A stretch of DNA of 64,000 nt from Buxus sempervirens. Its lineage: Eukaryota; Streptophyta; Magnoliopsida; Buxales; Buxaceae. The notes beneath the pieces are model-generated. The model made no database searches, was not told the origin of the DNA, and saw nothing but the letters and a program-made list of their open reading frames with translations. Made by a program: the position numbers and the translations under genes. Below, in pieces: positions 21,290-34,005 of this stretch (positions are counted from its first letter, which is position 1; every line of letters starts with the position of its first letter). Location: positions 36,313,829-36,377,828 of the forward strand of contig OX387187.1 in the NCBI GenBank assembly GCA_947561395.2. Reading direction: 5' to 3'.

Positions 21290-21996
21290 GTGGAAATATA
21301 CAAATGTGCAAATTCAAATTCAATTTCCCAAAATCAAATTCAAGGGAGGCACTCGGCAGCTACCTGGTCGCCAACGGCAGCACTCCCTACGGCGATGAAC
21401 AGCAACTTCGATGAGACAGCAAGATTGCCCGCGGCAACACTCCACACCGCAACGAAAACCAACTTCGATGAAACAGCAGGGTCGTCGACGGCAACACTCC
21501 CACGGCGACAAACTTCAACCGCGGTGGCTCTCCAACGACCAATGCCTCAATGTGTGCAAATAGAGAAAGGGGTTTCGATTATAGAGGGTTAATTAACGAT
21601 GGAGAGGGAAACAATGCGCGAAACAAATGGAGGAGGAGAGGGTTTCGTCTAGGTAGCGAAAGGGTTTTTGGAGAAGAATAGATCAATGGGGAAGGAGAGT
21701 GGGGGAAAGTTGGTCGGCGCTCGTCGGCCTTGAAGAAGACGAAAATCTGAGTGGGGAAACCACCTGCATTCGCCGGCGAAGAGAGGAATGGGGGAAGGAG
21801 AGGGTTTCGGTTTTTTGGAGGAGAAGATGACAATGGACAATGGGTCGGGGTTCGTCGGCCTTGGAGACGAAGCAAACTTGCTCCGGAAACAAGCCTCGTT
21901 CTCCGGCGAAGAAAGGATTCGGCATTCGTTCTTCGTCGGCTTCGGTTCGTTTTCGCAGGGTTTTCGCACAGGAGAGGAGAGAACGACGGCACGTGT

Positions 21997-21997
<1 letters not shown>
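21290..21997. other. GC-rich, internally repeated segment of the MULE
   Basis: Much more GC-rich than its surroundings. Two similar units of about 70 bp lie at 21380-21520 (CAACTTCGATGA and GGCAACACTCC repeated). A second pair lies at 21720-21920 (TCGTCGGCCTTG and CGCCGGCGAAGA repeated). Overlapping ORFs on both strands reflect GC content. It may be a captured host exon or MULE regulatory DNA. Confidence 0.5.

Positions 21998-22032
<35 letters not shown>
21998..22032 (+). repeat. Poly(C) run of 35 bases
   Basis: An uninterrupted run of C. Its exact length may be an assembly or sequencing estimate. Predicted glycine or proline runs across it are artefacts. Confidence 0.95.
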
Positions 22033-22190
22033 TATATTCAAGGGCATTTTGGGCATTACAAATATGCCAAACGTGCAATGACCCCTTTCTGACATTAAAT
22101 CTCAAAAGTGGCATGTTTTTGAAATTAAGCATCTTTATGGCATGTTTTTGTAATAATGGCTGTAAAGTAGCCCTTTTTCGTAATTTTCCC

Positions 22191-22386
22191 AAGAAATAAT
22201 ATGAAAACTCGGCATGATTGCTTTAAAAAGAGCGAACATCCGAACAAAAAGTGTGATCACTTCTCCTGTAATCAGTGGTGCATACAAAGAGGACTTCTAC
22301 AAGTGGTCGTTGCACGGGTTATCGTAGAAAATGTTTTTGCAAAGATTGTGGAACACCGGCTTATAGAAACATCCAAGGTTAATTAA
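22191..22386 (+). pseudogene. Defensin-like gene copy C, 5'-truncated and frameshifted
   Basis: Nearly identical to the last part of gene D exon 2 from position 59307 on. It starts abruptly at the MULE end, so the signal peptide, intron and first module are absent. A single-base deletion near 22303 shifts the frame in the second module and removes its last cysteines. Downstream DNA remains almost identical to that of gene D, so the loss is recent relative to the duplication. Confidence 0.92.
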
Positions 22387-24621
22387 ATTGTTCTATGAGA
22401 ATAAGTAGTACTTATTTACTGCTTTGGAACCTTATAAAAATAAAATATAGATATATCAACCTTGTACAATGTTAAATGATAAAGAGAAACTTAAGTGTAC
22501 CTACAATTGCTTTGATGGTTAATGAGTTATATTAATTTCTCTATTGATTTGGTATCTTGTAAGAACAAACAAGGAAACTTCAACCTCATATGATATTAAG
22601 TCTCGCACATTTTAATTTGTGAGTGTTTCTTTTTTTATTCAGATCATCTACGGTTGAACCTGTAAATTGGCTCAACCGTACCCAATTGTTGCTTGCCAAG
22701 TAAACAAACAACACTTCCCTAAAACAAAGTGATTTTCACTTCTTCGTTTTCCAATACAGGAGAGAAAGGAGAGGTGGTGTTGCTTGCCTACTTGGCAAGC
22801 AACGATTGGGTACGGTTGATCTGAATCCTTCTTTTTTGTTTGTCTTTGTTGTTTTTGGTATTGCAAATAATGTAAAGATAGCACCTATGGTTCATAGAAA
22901 ATTCCAAAATAATTGGTTGTGTAAAGCAACAAACTGGGACAAAGGATAAATGAAGTTGCTTTCTTTAAGGCGATTCATGCCCTTGTGAAATCTCAAGACC
23001 ACCCTGCATAAATTTAGGTTATTAGCAGATTGAGATCGGTTCATTTAATTATTTGTTTTTTTTTATTTCTTGAAATTATGCAAAATTGAATTCTATAAAG
23101 CATCTAATATGAGACACTGAATAGCATATTTGAGTTGCATCTAGTCTTTGAGACTAAATAAGCATGCAATTGCCCAAGTCTAGGCCAGAAGTAGCTTGGG
23201 TCAGGTTCTAGCCAATGGTGGGCCTGCCAAGCGGGCCTGGGTCCAAAGTCCCAAATTATTCCAAGGGTGGGCTTAGATTGGCCCAAGAGCCCATTGAGCA
23301 TATGATATTAATAGGGCCTCATGGCCAAAAGGTTCCTCAAATAGGTGAATGCATGGTGCTCTCTTTATATTCCTACCGAAAAAAAATGGTGCTCTCTTTA
23401 TAAAGCTTTATTGGGCCAACATTGCACGACCATCAGAACCAAATGAGAATCGAAGACTAAGATCATACTTTTCATATACATATATATATAATTAAACACA
23501 AAACTTTGAAAAGGTTTAATGATCATTAGAAACAAACTAGAATTCAATCGGAGCTTTAATGGATTGGAATTTCAAAAGTGAAACATTTGATCTCAATTAT
23601 AACTTTGTTGATAAATATACTGGACGTCGATTACCTCTATCGATTAATCAGCAGTTCCTGCCGGGTTTCCATCGAGAAATCCCTTGAGCTCTCGATTAAT
23701 CGGAAAAATTCACAATTAATCAGCGATTAATCAGACGAATCTCAATTTAAATGAGAAAAAAATATGAAAATAAATTTTGCTCATAGAGCTAGACCTTGCT
23801 TTACAAATATAATAAGCATTCAAATCAAATTAAACTGCTTTTATTTACCAACTGAAATCAGAGTTCTCACTTGCATGAGTGCACCAATTCCAACAAAACC
23901 AACAAGTACGTCCTTTTCAATATTTCCACAATGCTTCTCTCAATTCCTAGAATTCTTCTTTCTTCTTATAAAAAAAGATAAAAAAAAAAAAGAAATTAAA
24001 AGGATAGATTCGCATAACACAACTACTTTTATGATATTCTTCTCTACTTTTCTCTCATATTTCCACCCAATAGACATAATCAAATTCTCTCTACACTTCT
24101 CTTCTTACCACCGAATTTTTCAGAGAAAATTATTAATCTTTGAGTTAACTTTATATATGAACAGATTAAACCATCATTAATTTGCTTCCATACTAACTAA
24201 ATATACCAAAAAAAATGATTAGTTGAGATGATCTGCATTCAACAGCTCATCAAGATTTTCAACAACAACAAAAAAATTCTTGATTTGTTGCTCATCTTGC
24301 AGTTTCCTTTCCAGCTCTTTCAATTTTTCATTATGCTTTTATGACTTTAGCTAGACAAGCTGCTTAAAGTCGGGCTTATCCAATTACAAGTGAGTTTTAA
24401 CCATGGATTTAGAGGCCCCCGGTTCTATTTCACTATCTTTTTCAAAATGGTAGAAGCTTACAAGGATAAAACAACAAGGGAAATATAACCCTAATACAAT
24501 GGAAATGCCCGAGTGTCCAGTATGATCAGGCTTCACACAACTCAACAATTTTGTAATTCCAATTAGTTGATCTCTTCCTCAAGCCTTGAACCAAAAAAAC
24601 CTTCACTCATCGCTACAATTC
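22387..24621. other. Downstream segment of defensin-like unit (copy C)
   Basis: Paralogue of 59497-59912 plus 61987-63840, without the CACTA insertion. It contains the MITE 22637-22826. It ends at 24621 where a TGTAACGCCCC-starting fragment is inserted. No gene is evident. Confidence 0.8.
22637..22826. mobile_element. MITE with inverted arms (190 bp)
   Basis: The ends share ATTCAGATCA as inverted repeats. Internal arms pair CAACCGTACCCAATTG with its complement near the right end, and GCTTGCCAAGTA with TACTTGGCAAGC. Gene B's unit lacks it (near 16957), giving an empty site; gene D's unit has it. The CACTA of unit D is inserted in its right arm. Confidence 0.75.
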
Positions 24622-24694
24622 TGTAACGCCCCAGATCCGAGTTACGTAGAGAAACCATAACTCATCTCCCAAGGTTAATATGTAACATAGGATC
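24622..24694 (+). mobile_element. Start fragment of another LTR or element (TGTAACGCCCC type)
   Basis: Homology between unit copies stops at 24621 and the new sequence begins TGTAACGCCCCAGATCC, a common LTR start in plant gypsy elements. The fragment continues after the solo LTR at 26977-27023, giving about 115 bp in all. No end or coding region is seen. Confidence 0.4.
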
Positions 24695-26971
24695 TGTGAG
24701 ACATGGGAAAAAATCACCGGAGTGATCGTCCCTCCGTCAACACACGGGCTCAACGCAAAAGTTGGGAGAGTCGCCACCATTCATGATTTTGGGGTGAGAA
24801 TGGACACCAAAGAGTCAAAAGTAGGCAAAAATAGCCAAAAGACAAATTCTAGGATAAAAATAACCCTACTTGAAAATAAAATCCAGAGATGGGTAAGGGG
24901 ATTAGATTATGAACGGGGGAAGGTGTTAGGCACCCCCATTCATCCACACGAAGTGGTTGCCAAGTGTATGTTCATGCTAAAAAAAAAATAAGAAGCTTGC
25001 TAAAATCATAAAAACCTTGAAAAAGGAACAATGTATGATATATTCACATGAAGATCCAAATGGATTTTAGATCTTCTCTTATGTCAATATCACTTCTGGA
25101 GTATTTCAAAAGATGGAAATCAAAGTAAAAGTGGCCAAAACCAAGTTGAGGCAAATCCGGGAATTTTGGTAAAAAGTAAGATCATTTGTCTTGAAATCAT
25201 TCAAATCCAATTCTGAATTGAACCAAACCAAATCCATTTGAAAGATTAGGGTAAATAAGAGTCTTATGCAAAATTTCACTTCATTCCGATGAAAATCCTA
25301 GGAGTTATGCTCCTTTGAAGTTGCTGTTGGGGATTTTTAAAAGTAGTAAGTGGGCAACTTTGGAAAATTGTCTAGAAAAATCCACTGCATAAAAGTCCAC
25401 GAAATTTGGTGTGGTTGAAGTTTGTATGGCCATCTTTCCATAGAAACTAGCCTCATACAAAAATCCCTTCGGATGTGCCTTGGGTGGTCTCCCGAACAGG
25501 CCTCGAGGATCACAGATTTACCCAGAAAAATGCAAATGAGCAGTTCTGAGTAAATCGGCTACCAATAATTCAAATGGAATCCAAAAAATATGAAACTAAC
25601 TGGATTTGAAAATAGACTCATAAAGGAGTACTCAGAAACAAAAAATCACTCGAATCGGACTTAAAACGAACACATGGCGGTCCGTCGAAGTGACAAGTTC
25701 TGTACTTGGACCTGAACTGTCCACTCAACTTCGATAGAGAGGTGTCAAAAATCGGCTAGATAGAAAATCATGAAATTTGGTGGACATAAACGAGACAGCC
25801 TCACCTTTCCCATGGTTCTGGAATCGCCCCAAAATTCATCCGGATGATGAAGTTACGGACGTCCGAAGTAAGGGTACAGGTGCTGTCAAGCTAAGCCACT
25901 TTTGAAGAAAACCAAATCCGAAAATTGACAAAAAGTGTGTGATTCGTGTGAGATGAATCCAAAACCTTTGAAAAACATTTAACAACACTCCAGAATTTGA
26001 TTGAGGTCATTTATTTGAGTTTTATCACAATAAATGCAATAAACCCCAAATATGAGCCTACCCCGCCAAAATAGTGATATGTGTGCAAAAGTGAAAAAAA
26101 AACCAAGCAAGATCCATACACATGCATATAGATTCAACAAAATAGGTTCTAGCATAGCCTAGGGTTCCGTTCCATTATCGTTTCCCTCTGTTCTCTTTAA
26201 AATAATCAAGGGTACTTTGAATATGGAACGGTTTACAATCAATCAAAAAGGCCTTATGCTACATAGGTTCTAGCACTAGGGTCAATCCCCAGTCTCGTTT
26301 CTCCTAGATCCGCCTTCACGTTTTACGGCTAGGGGAGTCTTGAGATACTTTGAGCCGGGGAAGGATTTCCACACATACAAACAAGGCTTTACACTACAGA
26401 AAGGTAGAAGAAGAGATCTAGATCTAGGAATGTAAAGACAGAAAATAAAAAGAAAAGTTGAGGCTTACCTGAGTGCTGGAGGCGATTCCACAGCGGTTTT
26501 CTTCTTCTCTTGGAGTTCTTCTTTGCGAGAATTCAAAACAAGAGTTGGGTGCCATTTGCTCAAGGAGGAGGCTCCTATTTATAGGCAAAGGCTAAGGTCA
26601 TTGGTAGACACAACTTAATGTCTAGAACCCCTCCAACCTAAACCCTAAGGTTATTTCCGCGATTTCCCCTCATTTAATGAGGGACATGATGGTAAAAGTG
26701 AAAAGCTCTCGGAAAACCCTAATTTTGAGCAAACTTAAGGCATCCGGTATATCAGACCGGATAACAAAGGGCCTTAAGGTATCCGGTACATGGTACCGGA
26801 TACGCTAAGGCTCACACATATCCGGTATGACTATCCGGATACGGGGAGGAGCACTTGTATCCGGATTGAGTATCCGGATACAGGCAAAAATTTATTTTCT
26901 TCAAATTCTGTGCTGGCTTTCCAGGAGATAATGATTTTTGATGATTGTTTGTGCAATTTGGGGTGTCTACA
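24695..26971 (-). mobile_element. Solo LTR of family A (2277 bp)
   Basis: Complete LTR with TG...CA ends and no internal region, flanked by the 5-bp target duplication GGATC (24690-24694 and 26972-26976). Closely similar to the A1 LTR. Formed by recombination between the two LTRs of a former element. Confidence 0.95.
26742..26879. repeat. Phased palindrome array in solo LTR 1
   Basis: Four 6-9-6 palindromes (ATCCGG and CCGGAT) start at 26742, 26781, 26820 and 26859, an exact 39-bp period. Several loop bases differ from A1, while stems and period are unchanged. Confidence 0.93.
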
Positions 26972-27472
26972 GGATCGTAATATCAGAATGAAGGAAAACA
27001 TGAAATGACAATTACTAGATAATTTTAGACACCCCAAAATTGCACGATTTTTGATAAATCTTGAAGGAGAGAAATATTTTATTGGAATTTTCAATTCTTT
27101 GCATTGGGTTTGAGATACTTAACCCATTTGAATCCAAAACGGAAAAGGAAAAGGCCCGAATTCAATCTTTTGTGCAAAGTCAAGCTTTTTCCGGTTGAAT
27201 TTTGTTGACTTTTGACCCCAGAAAATGAAATATTTTTTAAAGCCAGATTTCAAGATAATTTTTCCCGGTAATCAAGTTTTTAGCCATGTTATTGCATAAA
27301 AGAATTTTTTGAGATTTTAAATCTTGACGAATACCTTGGTTTTAACATATTGAACCTTTTTTTCCAGACCTGAAAAATCGGAATTTTGCCTAGAACTGAA
27401 AAGTTGACTTTTTATTCACTTGGAATTTGGGTCTGGAGCTATTTTTAATGGATTCAAATGGGGGGGTGTTTG

Positions 27473-27554
27473 CTTATTTACATGTAATATCTTAAGTAAA
27501 TGGAGATTAAAAAATACGAGGACATTTACTTAAATGATATTACATGTAAATAAG
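27473..27554. mobile_element. Short fold-back (30-bp arms) in A2 U3
   Basis: Left arm CTTATTTACATGTAATATC (27473-27491) continues TTAAGTAAATG. The right arm 27523-27554 is the reverse complement apart from a 2-bp difference, around a 20-bp loop. It looks like a tiny MITE inserted in the LTR. It is absent from the other A-family LTRs here. Confidence 0.65.
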
Positions 27555-27597
27555 TATTGCCTGTGTTAAAATTCGGAAAAAAGGCTTTTTTCCTTGT

Positions 27598-27735
27598 ATC
27601 CGGCAACTCAGGTCGGATACAAGTGTTTCTTTTTGTATCCGATGAAACATGCCGGATACAAGCAGACTTTAGTGTATCCGGCATTATATGCCGGATACAT
27701 TAAGGCACTTGTGTATCCGGCCTGATATGCCGGAT
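27598..27735. repeat. Phased palindrome array in A2 U3
   Basis: Units start at 27598, 27637, 27676 and 27715 (39-bp period). Stems are ATCCGG and CCGGAT with single changes (TCGGAT, ATCCGA). The spacers are quite diverged from those of A1, yet the geometry is unchanged. Confidence 0.93.
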
Positions 27736-27876
27736 ACATAAGTTTTGCTCAAAATTAGGGTTTTCCGAGAGATTTCACTTTTTACCATCATGTCCCTCAT
27801 TAAATGAGGGGAAATCTCGGAAACAGCCTTAGGGTTAAGGTTAGTGGGCTCTAAACATTAGGTTGTGTCTACCATC

Positions 27877-30173
27877 TGTGAGACATGGGAAAAATCACCG
27901 GAATGATCATCCCTCCGTCAACACACGGGCTCAACGCAAAAACGGGAGAGTCGCCACCATTCATGATTTTGGGGTGAGAATGGACACTAAAGGATAAAAA
28001 ATAAGTAAAAAAGAGACAAAAGACAAATTCTAAGATAAAAATAATCCTACTTGAAAATCAAATCCAGAGATGGTTAAGGGGATTAGATTATGAACGGGGG
28101 AAGGTGTTAGGCACCCCCATTCATCCACACGAAGTGGTAGCCAAGTATATGTTCACGCAAAAATAAGAAAGCTTGCTAAAATCATAAAAAAACCTTGAAA
28201 AAAGACCAATGTATGATATTTCCACATGAAGATCTAAATGGATTCTAGATCCTCTCTCATGTCAATATCATTTCTGGAATATCTCAAAAGATGGAAATCA
28301 AAGCTCAAGTTGCTCAAAACCAAGTTAAATCAAATCCGGAAAATTCGGTAAAAAGTATGCCATTTGCCTTGAAATCATTCAAATCGAATTCTAAATTGAA
28401 CCAAACCAAATCCATTTGAAAGATTAGGGTAAATAAGAGTCTCATGCAAAATTTCACTTCATTCTGATAAAAAACCTAGGAGTTATGCTCCTTTGAAGTT
28501 GCTGCTGGGGATTTTTAAAAGTGGTAAGTGGACAACTTTGGAAAATTGTCTAGAAAAATCCTCTCCATAAAAGTCCACGAAATTTGGTGTGATTGAAGTC
28601 TGTATGGCCATCTTTCCAGAGAAACTAGCCTCATACAAAAATCGATTCGGATGTTCCTTGGATGGTCTCCCAAACAGGCCCCGAAGATCACAGATTTACC
28701 CAGAAAAGTACAAATGAACAGTTCTGAGTAAATCGGCTACCAATAATTCAAATGGAATCCAAAAATTATGAAACCAACTGGATTTGAAAATAGACTCATA
28801 AAGGAGTACTCAGAAATAAAAATCACTCGAATCGAACTTAAAACGAACACATGGTGCTCCGTGGAAGTGACAAGTTCTGTATTTGAACCTGAACTGTCCA
28901 CTTAACTTCGACAGAGAGGTGTCAAAAATCCGTTTGGTGGAACTTTATGAAATTTGGTGGACATAAACTATACATCCTCACCTTTCCCATGGTTCTGAAA
29001 TCGCTCCAAAATTCATCCGGACGATGAAGTTATGAGCGTCCGAAGTCAGGGTACAGGTGCTGTCCAGTTAGGCCACTTTTGAAGAAAATCAAATCCGAAA
29101 ATTTATAAAGTGTGTGAGATTCGTGTGAGATGAATCCAAAACCTTTGAAAAACATTTAAAACACTCCAGAATTTGCTTGAGGCCATTTATTGGAGATTTA
29201 TCACAATGAATGTAATAAATCCCCAAATGTGAGCCTATTCACCAAAAAAGTGTAATATGTGTGCAAGAGTGAAAAACCAAGCAAGATTAATACAACAACA
29301 TATCATGCATATAGATTCAACAAGAGAGGTTCTAGCATAGCCTAGGGTTCCGTTCCATTATCGTTTCCCTCTGTTCTCTCTCCCCGTTAAACACGGTTCT
29401 TCGAGATAATCAAGGGTACTTTGATTATAGAACGGTTTTCAATCATTCAAAAGCCTTATGCTACATGGGTTCTAGAACTAGGGTCAATCCCCAGTCTCGT
29501 TTCTCCTAGATCCGCCTTCACGTTTTACGGCTAGGGGAGTCTTGAGATACTTTGAGCCGGGGAAGGATTTCCACACATAAAGAAGGCTTTACACTACAGA
29601 AAGGTAAAAGAAGAGATCTAGATCTAGGAATGTAAAGACAGAAAATAAAAGACAAGTTTGAGGCTTACCTGGATTCTGGAAGCACTCCCGCAGCGATTTC
29701 CTTCTTCTCTTGGAGTTCTTCTTTGCGAGAATTCAAAACAAGAGTTGGTTCTTTTGCTTAAGGAGGAGTCTCCTATTTATAGGCAAAGGCTAAGGTCATT
29801 GGTAGACACAACTTAATGTCTAGAACCCCCTCCCCCAACCTTAACCCTAAGGTTATTTCTGAGATTTCCCCTCATTTAATGAGGGACATGATGGTAACAA
29901 GTGATTTCTCTCGGAAAACCCTAATTTTGAGCAAACTTAATGTATCCGGTATGTCAGACCGGATACACAAGGGCCTTAAGGTATCCGGTACATGGTACCG
30001 GATACACTAAGGCTCCCATGTATCCGGTATGATCCACCGGATACAGAAAGGAGTACTTGTATCCGGCCTGAGTAACCGGATACAGGTAAAAGTTCATTTT
30101 CTTCAATTTCTGTGCTGGCTTTCAAGGAGATAATGATTTCTGATGATTGTTTGTGCAATTTGGGGTGTCTACA
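27877..30173 (-). mobile_element. Solo LTR of family A nested in A2 LTR (2297 bp)
   Basis: TG...CA ends and 5-bp target duplication CCATC (27872-27876 and 30174-30178). The host LTR reads continuously across the insertion. It carries its own 39-bp-period palindrome array at 29944-30081 (units at 29944, 29983, 30022, 30061). Confidence 0.95.
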
Positions 30174-32107
30174 CCATCAACCCTAGCCTTTGCCTATAAA
30201 TAGGAGGCTCCTCCTCAAGCAAAAGGCCAATAAGTTGGAGATCCAAGAGCTCCGAGTGAAGAAGGGAACCGCCGCCGGATTGCTTCCAGAACCCTAGGTA
30301 AGCTTCAAACCTCTTCTTTATTTTTCTGTATTTACATTCCCAGATCTAGATCTCTTCTTCTACCTTTCTGTAGAATAAGGCCTTCTATGTGTATGAAAAC
30401 CCTTCCCCGGCTCAAAGTATCTCAAGACTCTCCCTAGCCGTAAAACGTGAAGGCGGGATCTAGGAGAAACGAGACTGGGGATTGATCCTAGTGCTAGAAC
30501 CTATCTTGCATAAGCCTTTTGAATCTTTGAAGCCCGTTTCATATTCAAAATACCCCATGATTATCTTGAAGAACCGTGTTTAACGGGGAGAGAGAACAAA
30601 GGGAAACGATAATGGAACAGAACCCTAGGTTGCTTTTAGAACCCTATTTTAAATGAATAAGAATGCATGCTATGTTGTTATATTGCTCTTGAATGATTTT
30701 CACTTACACATACATTGCACTCGTTTTGGCGGGATAGGCTCACATTTCGGGTTTATTGCATTTATTGTGATAAATCTGAAATAAAATAGCCTAAGCAATT
30801 CTGGAATGTCTTTGAATGATTTTAAAATGGTTTTGATCCTTCTTCCACGAATTGCACACACTTTATCACAGTTTTGAGTTGGTTTTGTTCAAAAAAGGCC
30901 TAACTTGACAGCAACTGTACCCCAACTTCGGACACTCATAACTTCATCGTCCGAATGAATTTTAGAGTGATTCTAGAACCATGGGAAAGGTGAGGCTGTC
31001 TAGTTTATGTCCACCAAATTTCATTAATTTCTATCAAGCGGATTTTTGACACCTCTCTGTCGAAGTTGATTGGACAGTTCAGGTTCAAATACAGAACTTG
31101 TCACTTCGACGGAGCGCCATGTGTTCGTTTTAAATCCGATTCGAGTGATTTTTGTTTCTGGGCACTCCTTTATGAGTCTATTTTCAAATCCATTTGGTTT
31201 CATAATTTTTTTGACTCCATTTGTATTATTGGTAACAGATTTACCCAGAGCCGCTCAATGGCACTTTTCTGGGTAAATCTGTGATCTTCGGGGCCTGTTC
31301 GGGAGACCACCCAAGGCACATCCGAGTGAATTTTTGTATGAGGCTAGTTTCTTTCAAAAGATGGCCATACAGACTTCAATCACACCAAATTTCGTGGATT
31401 TTTATGGAATGGAGTTTTCTAGGTGATTTTCCAAACTTGCACACTTGCCACTTTTAATCATCCCCAGCAGCAACTTTAAAGGAGCATAACTCCTAGGATT
31501 TCAACCGGATTGACTTGAAATTTTGCATGAGTCTCTTATTTACCAAGATCTTTCAAATGGATTTGGTTTGGTTCAATTTAAAATTGGATTTGAATAATTT
31601 CAAGACAAATGGCATTACTTTTCACCGAATTTTCCGGATTTGATTCAACTTGGCTTTGTACACTCTTTTGCTTGGATTTTTATCCTTTTATGACATTTCA
31701 GAAATGATATTGACATAAGAGAAAATCTAGAATCCATTTGGATCTTCGTGTGAATATATCATACACTTGTTCCTTTTTCAAGGTTTTTGATAATTTTTAG
31801 CAAGCTTTCTTATTTCTTTTTTTGCATGAACAAACACTTGGCAACCACCTTGTGTGGGTGAATGGGGGTGCCTAACACCTTCCCCCGTTCATAATCTAAT
31901 CCCCTTACCTATCTCTGGATTTGATTTTCAAGTAGGGTTATTTTTACCCTAGAATTTGCCTTTTAGCTATTTTTGCATATTTTTGAACTCTTTGGTGTCC
32001 ATTCACACCCCAAAAATCTGAATGGTGGCGACTCTCCCAATTTTTACGTCGAGCCCCGTGTGTTGACGGAAGGGGAATCATCCTGGTGATTTTTCCCGTG
32101 TCTCACA

Positions 32108-34005
32108 CACAGTCAAGGTCCATTTTTTCCAAGAAAAGGAATAAGAGGAGATCAATATGGTCTCCCAGGAAAACAACCATGCTGCTGAGGACATTAGCTC
32201 CTCTTTGAACCGGGTCTCCTCCCTTATGGCCCAAATAAACACTGCAAGGCCTCCATTGGACTTTAATTGCAGTCCACCCACTTGTTCACCATCCAAGCCA
32301 TCAAAGGCTCCACTGGTCATCAACCTTGACCCCACCACTGCTTCCATCACCTCTTCTGTCCCCACAAAATCAAAACTCCAGCCCTTGGTTGTAAATATTC
32401 AGCCATCCCACAGTATCCCTAAACCGACCCATACATCCCGGTCCGAACTCCAGCCGTTGGTGGTTAACGTCCCTAAATTAGCCTATTCTGAGGCCGCTGT
32501 ACTATGAAATTATAGCGAGGGAATCACGGCTACGGTTCCGATGGTCAGGGACCACGACCAGGAAGAGGTGAACCTCATGACGAGGTCGGGGAGATGTGCA
32601 GGGGGTGAGGAGAAAGAAAAGGAGACAGAGGCTGAAAAAGAGAAAAAAGAAACTGAAGAAAAAAGAAAGATGAAAGGAAAGACAAAAGTGGGAGAAGACA
32701 CCCCCCCAGGGTGCAGAAAATGAGGCATCAGACCTCATAAATATAATAAAGAAAAGTGAATTCAATCTTGTGGATCAGCTGAACAAGGTCCTGGCCCAGA
32801 TTTCAATACTGGGCCTTTTGCTGAATTCGGAAAAGCATAGGGATGCATTGTTAAGGGTGCTACAGAGTGCACACGTATCACAGACCATTGATCCAGACCA
32901 GCTTGGCAAAATGGTTGGTCAAATCTTGTCACAAAATGTGATAAGTTTCTCTGAGGGTGAGATCAGCCCAGGTGGGTGCTATCACGTTGACCCTTTGCAC
33001 ATCACAGTGCTTTGTAAGGGCTGCATGGTGGCACGGGTTTTAATTGACAACGGGTCGGCGTTAAACGTCTGCCCGTTAATCACTTTTGTCAAGCTGGGTT
33101 TGGACCAGTCAAAGATCAAACAAAATGGGAGGATAGTGAGGGCTTTTGATAGCTCCAAGACCCACTCCCTAGGGGAGATTGAACTGCCGGTCACAATTGG
33201 GCCGAATATCTTCAACATCACATTTGAGGTGATGGATATACCCGCAGCCTTCAATCTGCTCCTAGGAAGGCCGTGGATACACTCGGCTAGGGCAATACCA
33301 TCCACGCTCTACCAAAGGGTGAAATACATAAGAGGGCAAAGGGTGATAACAGTCCTAGCTGAGAATTTGGTGCCTCCCATTGTGTCACCTGATGTACCCT
33401 TGATAAATGTAGACCTGACTGTTGACAAGATTGCGTTTCACTCATTTCAATTCGAAACGGTCAATTACATACCTGGGGGGTATGAGATAGAAAAAAGAAA
33501 AGGAACAACTGCAGAGAAAATGATAAAGAAAGTGATGGAGAAATACCACTTTCACCCAGGGAAAGGCCTGGGAATCAATTTGCAGGGAATGGTGGAGCCA
33601 ATCACGACCAAGAAACTGATCCCTAAAGTGGGACTGGGGTTTAAACCCCGAGGATGGAGGAGAATGAAACACGAAGAAGGAGAGAAAAGAAGTAAAGGAA
33701 AAATCCCTCATTTAAGGGAAAGCTTTCCGAAACCCTCTTGCATAATCCAACTGTCTCCACCCATGGACCAATCCAAGCCTCCTTACCGAAACATCAACTC
33801 ATTTCAAAAGCCTTTTGTTTCGGCCTTGCAACCATACAACCTATCTCCAATACTAGGAGCAGCAGATAGGCCTGGGCCACAGCCCGAGCAACAGATGGAC
33901 TTCTCTGAGGATGTTGGGGCTTTCTTCGCCATGACTGAAGGCGATAAGACTGAAGCAAACATGGACTTGCCTTTCATTGACTGGGCCGCAGTAAAGATTC
34001 CCTAG
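32108..34005 (+). pseudogene. A2 gag C-terminal part, protease and G-patch (broken)
   Basis: Homologous to the second half of the A1 frame. It begins directly after the LTR, in the gag linker. A TGA at 32505 replaces a Trp codon present in A1, and an extra C in the C-run near 32700 shifts the frame. From 32770 an open stretch of 411 codons carries the retropepsin motif LIDNGSALNVCP (near 33039) and a G-patch-like segment (near 33555-33660), closing with TAG at 34003. Confidence 0.9.

Larger units (their letters stand above)
18505..22190 (-). mobile_element. Decayed Mutator-like element (MULE)
   Basis: The right end (5' on minus strand) reads GGGAAAATTACGAAAAAGGG from 22190, typical of plant MULE termini. 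Inside are a GC-rich segment, a captured FtsH-like fragment and the transposase. The left end, with the terminal inverted repeat and transposase C-terminus, is gone. At both junctions the element abuts defensin-unit sequence: downstream DNA of gene B at 18504, and mid-exon of the third gene copy at 22191. A deletion therefore removed the intervening unit parts. Confidence 0.75.
27024..32107 (+). repeat. 5' LTR of A2, interrupted by a nested solo LTR
   Basis: Starts TTTAGACACCCC (degenerate TGTAGACACCCC) and ends TGTCTCACA. A minus-strand solo LTR occupies 27877-30173. The remaining 2.78 kb is about 0.5 kb longer than the other A LTRs. The excess is in U3 before the palindrome array and includes the fold-back at 27473-27554, so this is a distinct subfamily. 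Confidence 0.88.

Noticed and set aside
21579..22199. Several overlapping ORFs of 95-170 codons on both strands
   Set aside because: GC-rich MULE DNA and a poly(C) run give poly-Gly, poly-Pro or Arg-rich frames in all phases; no domain is recognisable.
31066..31284. Two ORFs of about 70 codons, similar to one at 49663-49872
   Set aside because: Both lie in the same region of family A LTRs and differ by frameshifts between copies, so repeated occurrence reflects LTR copying only.
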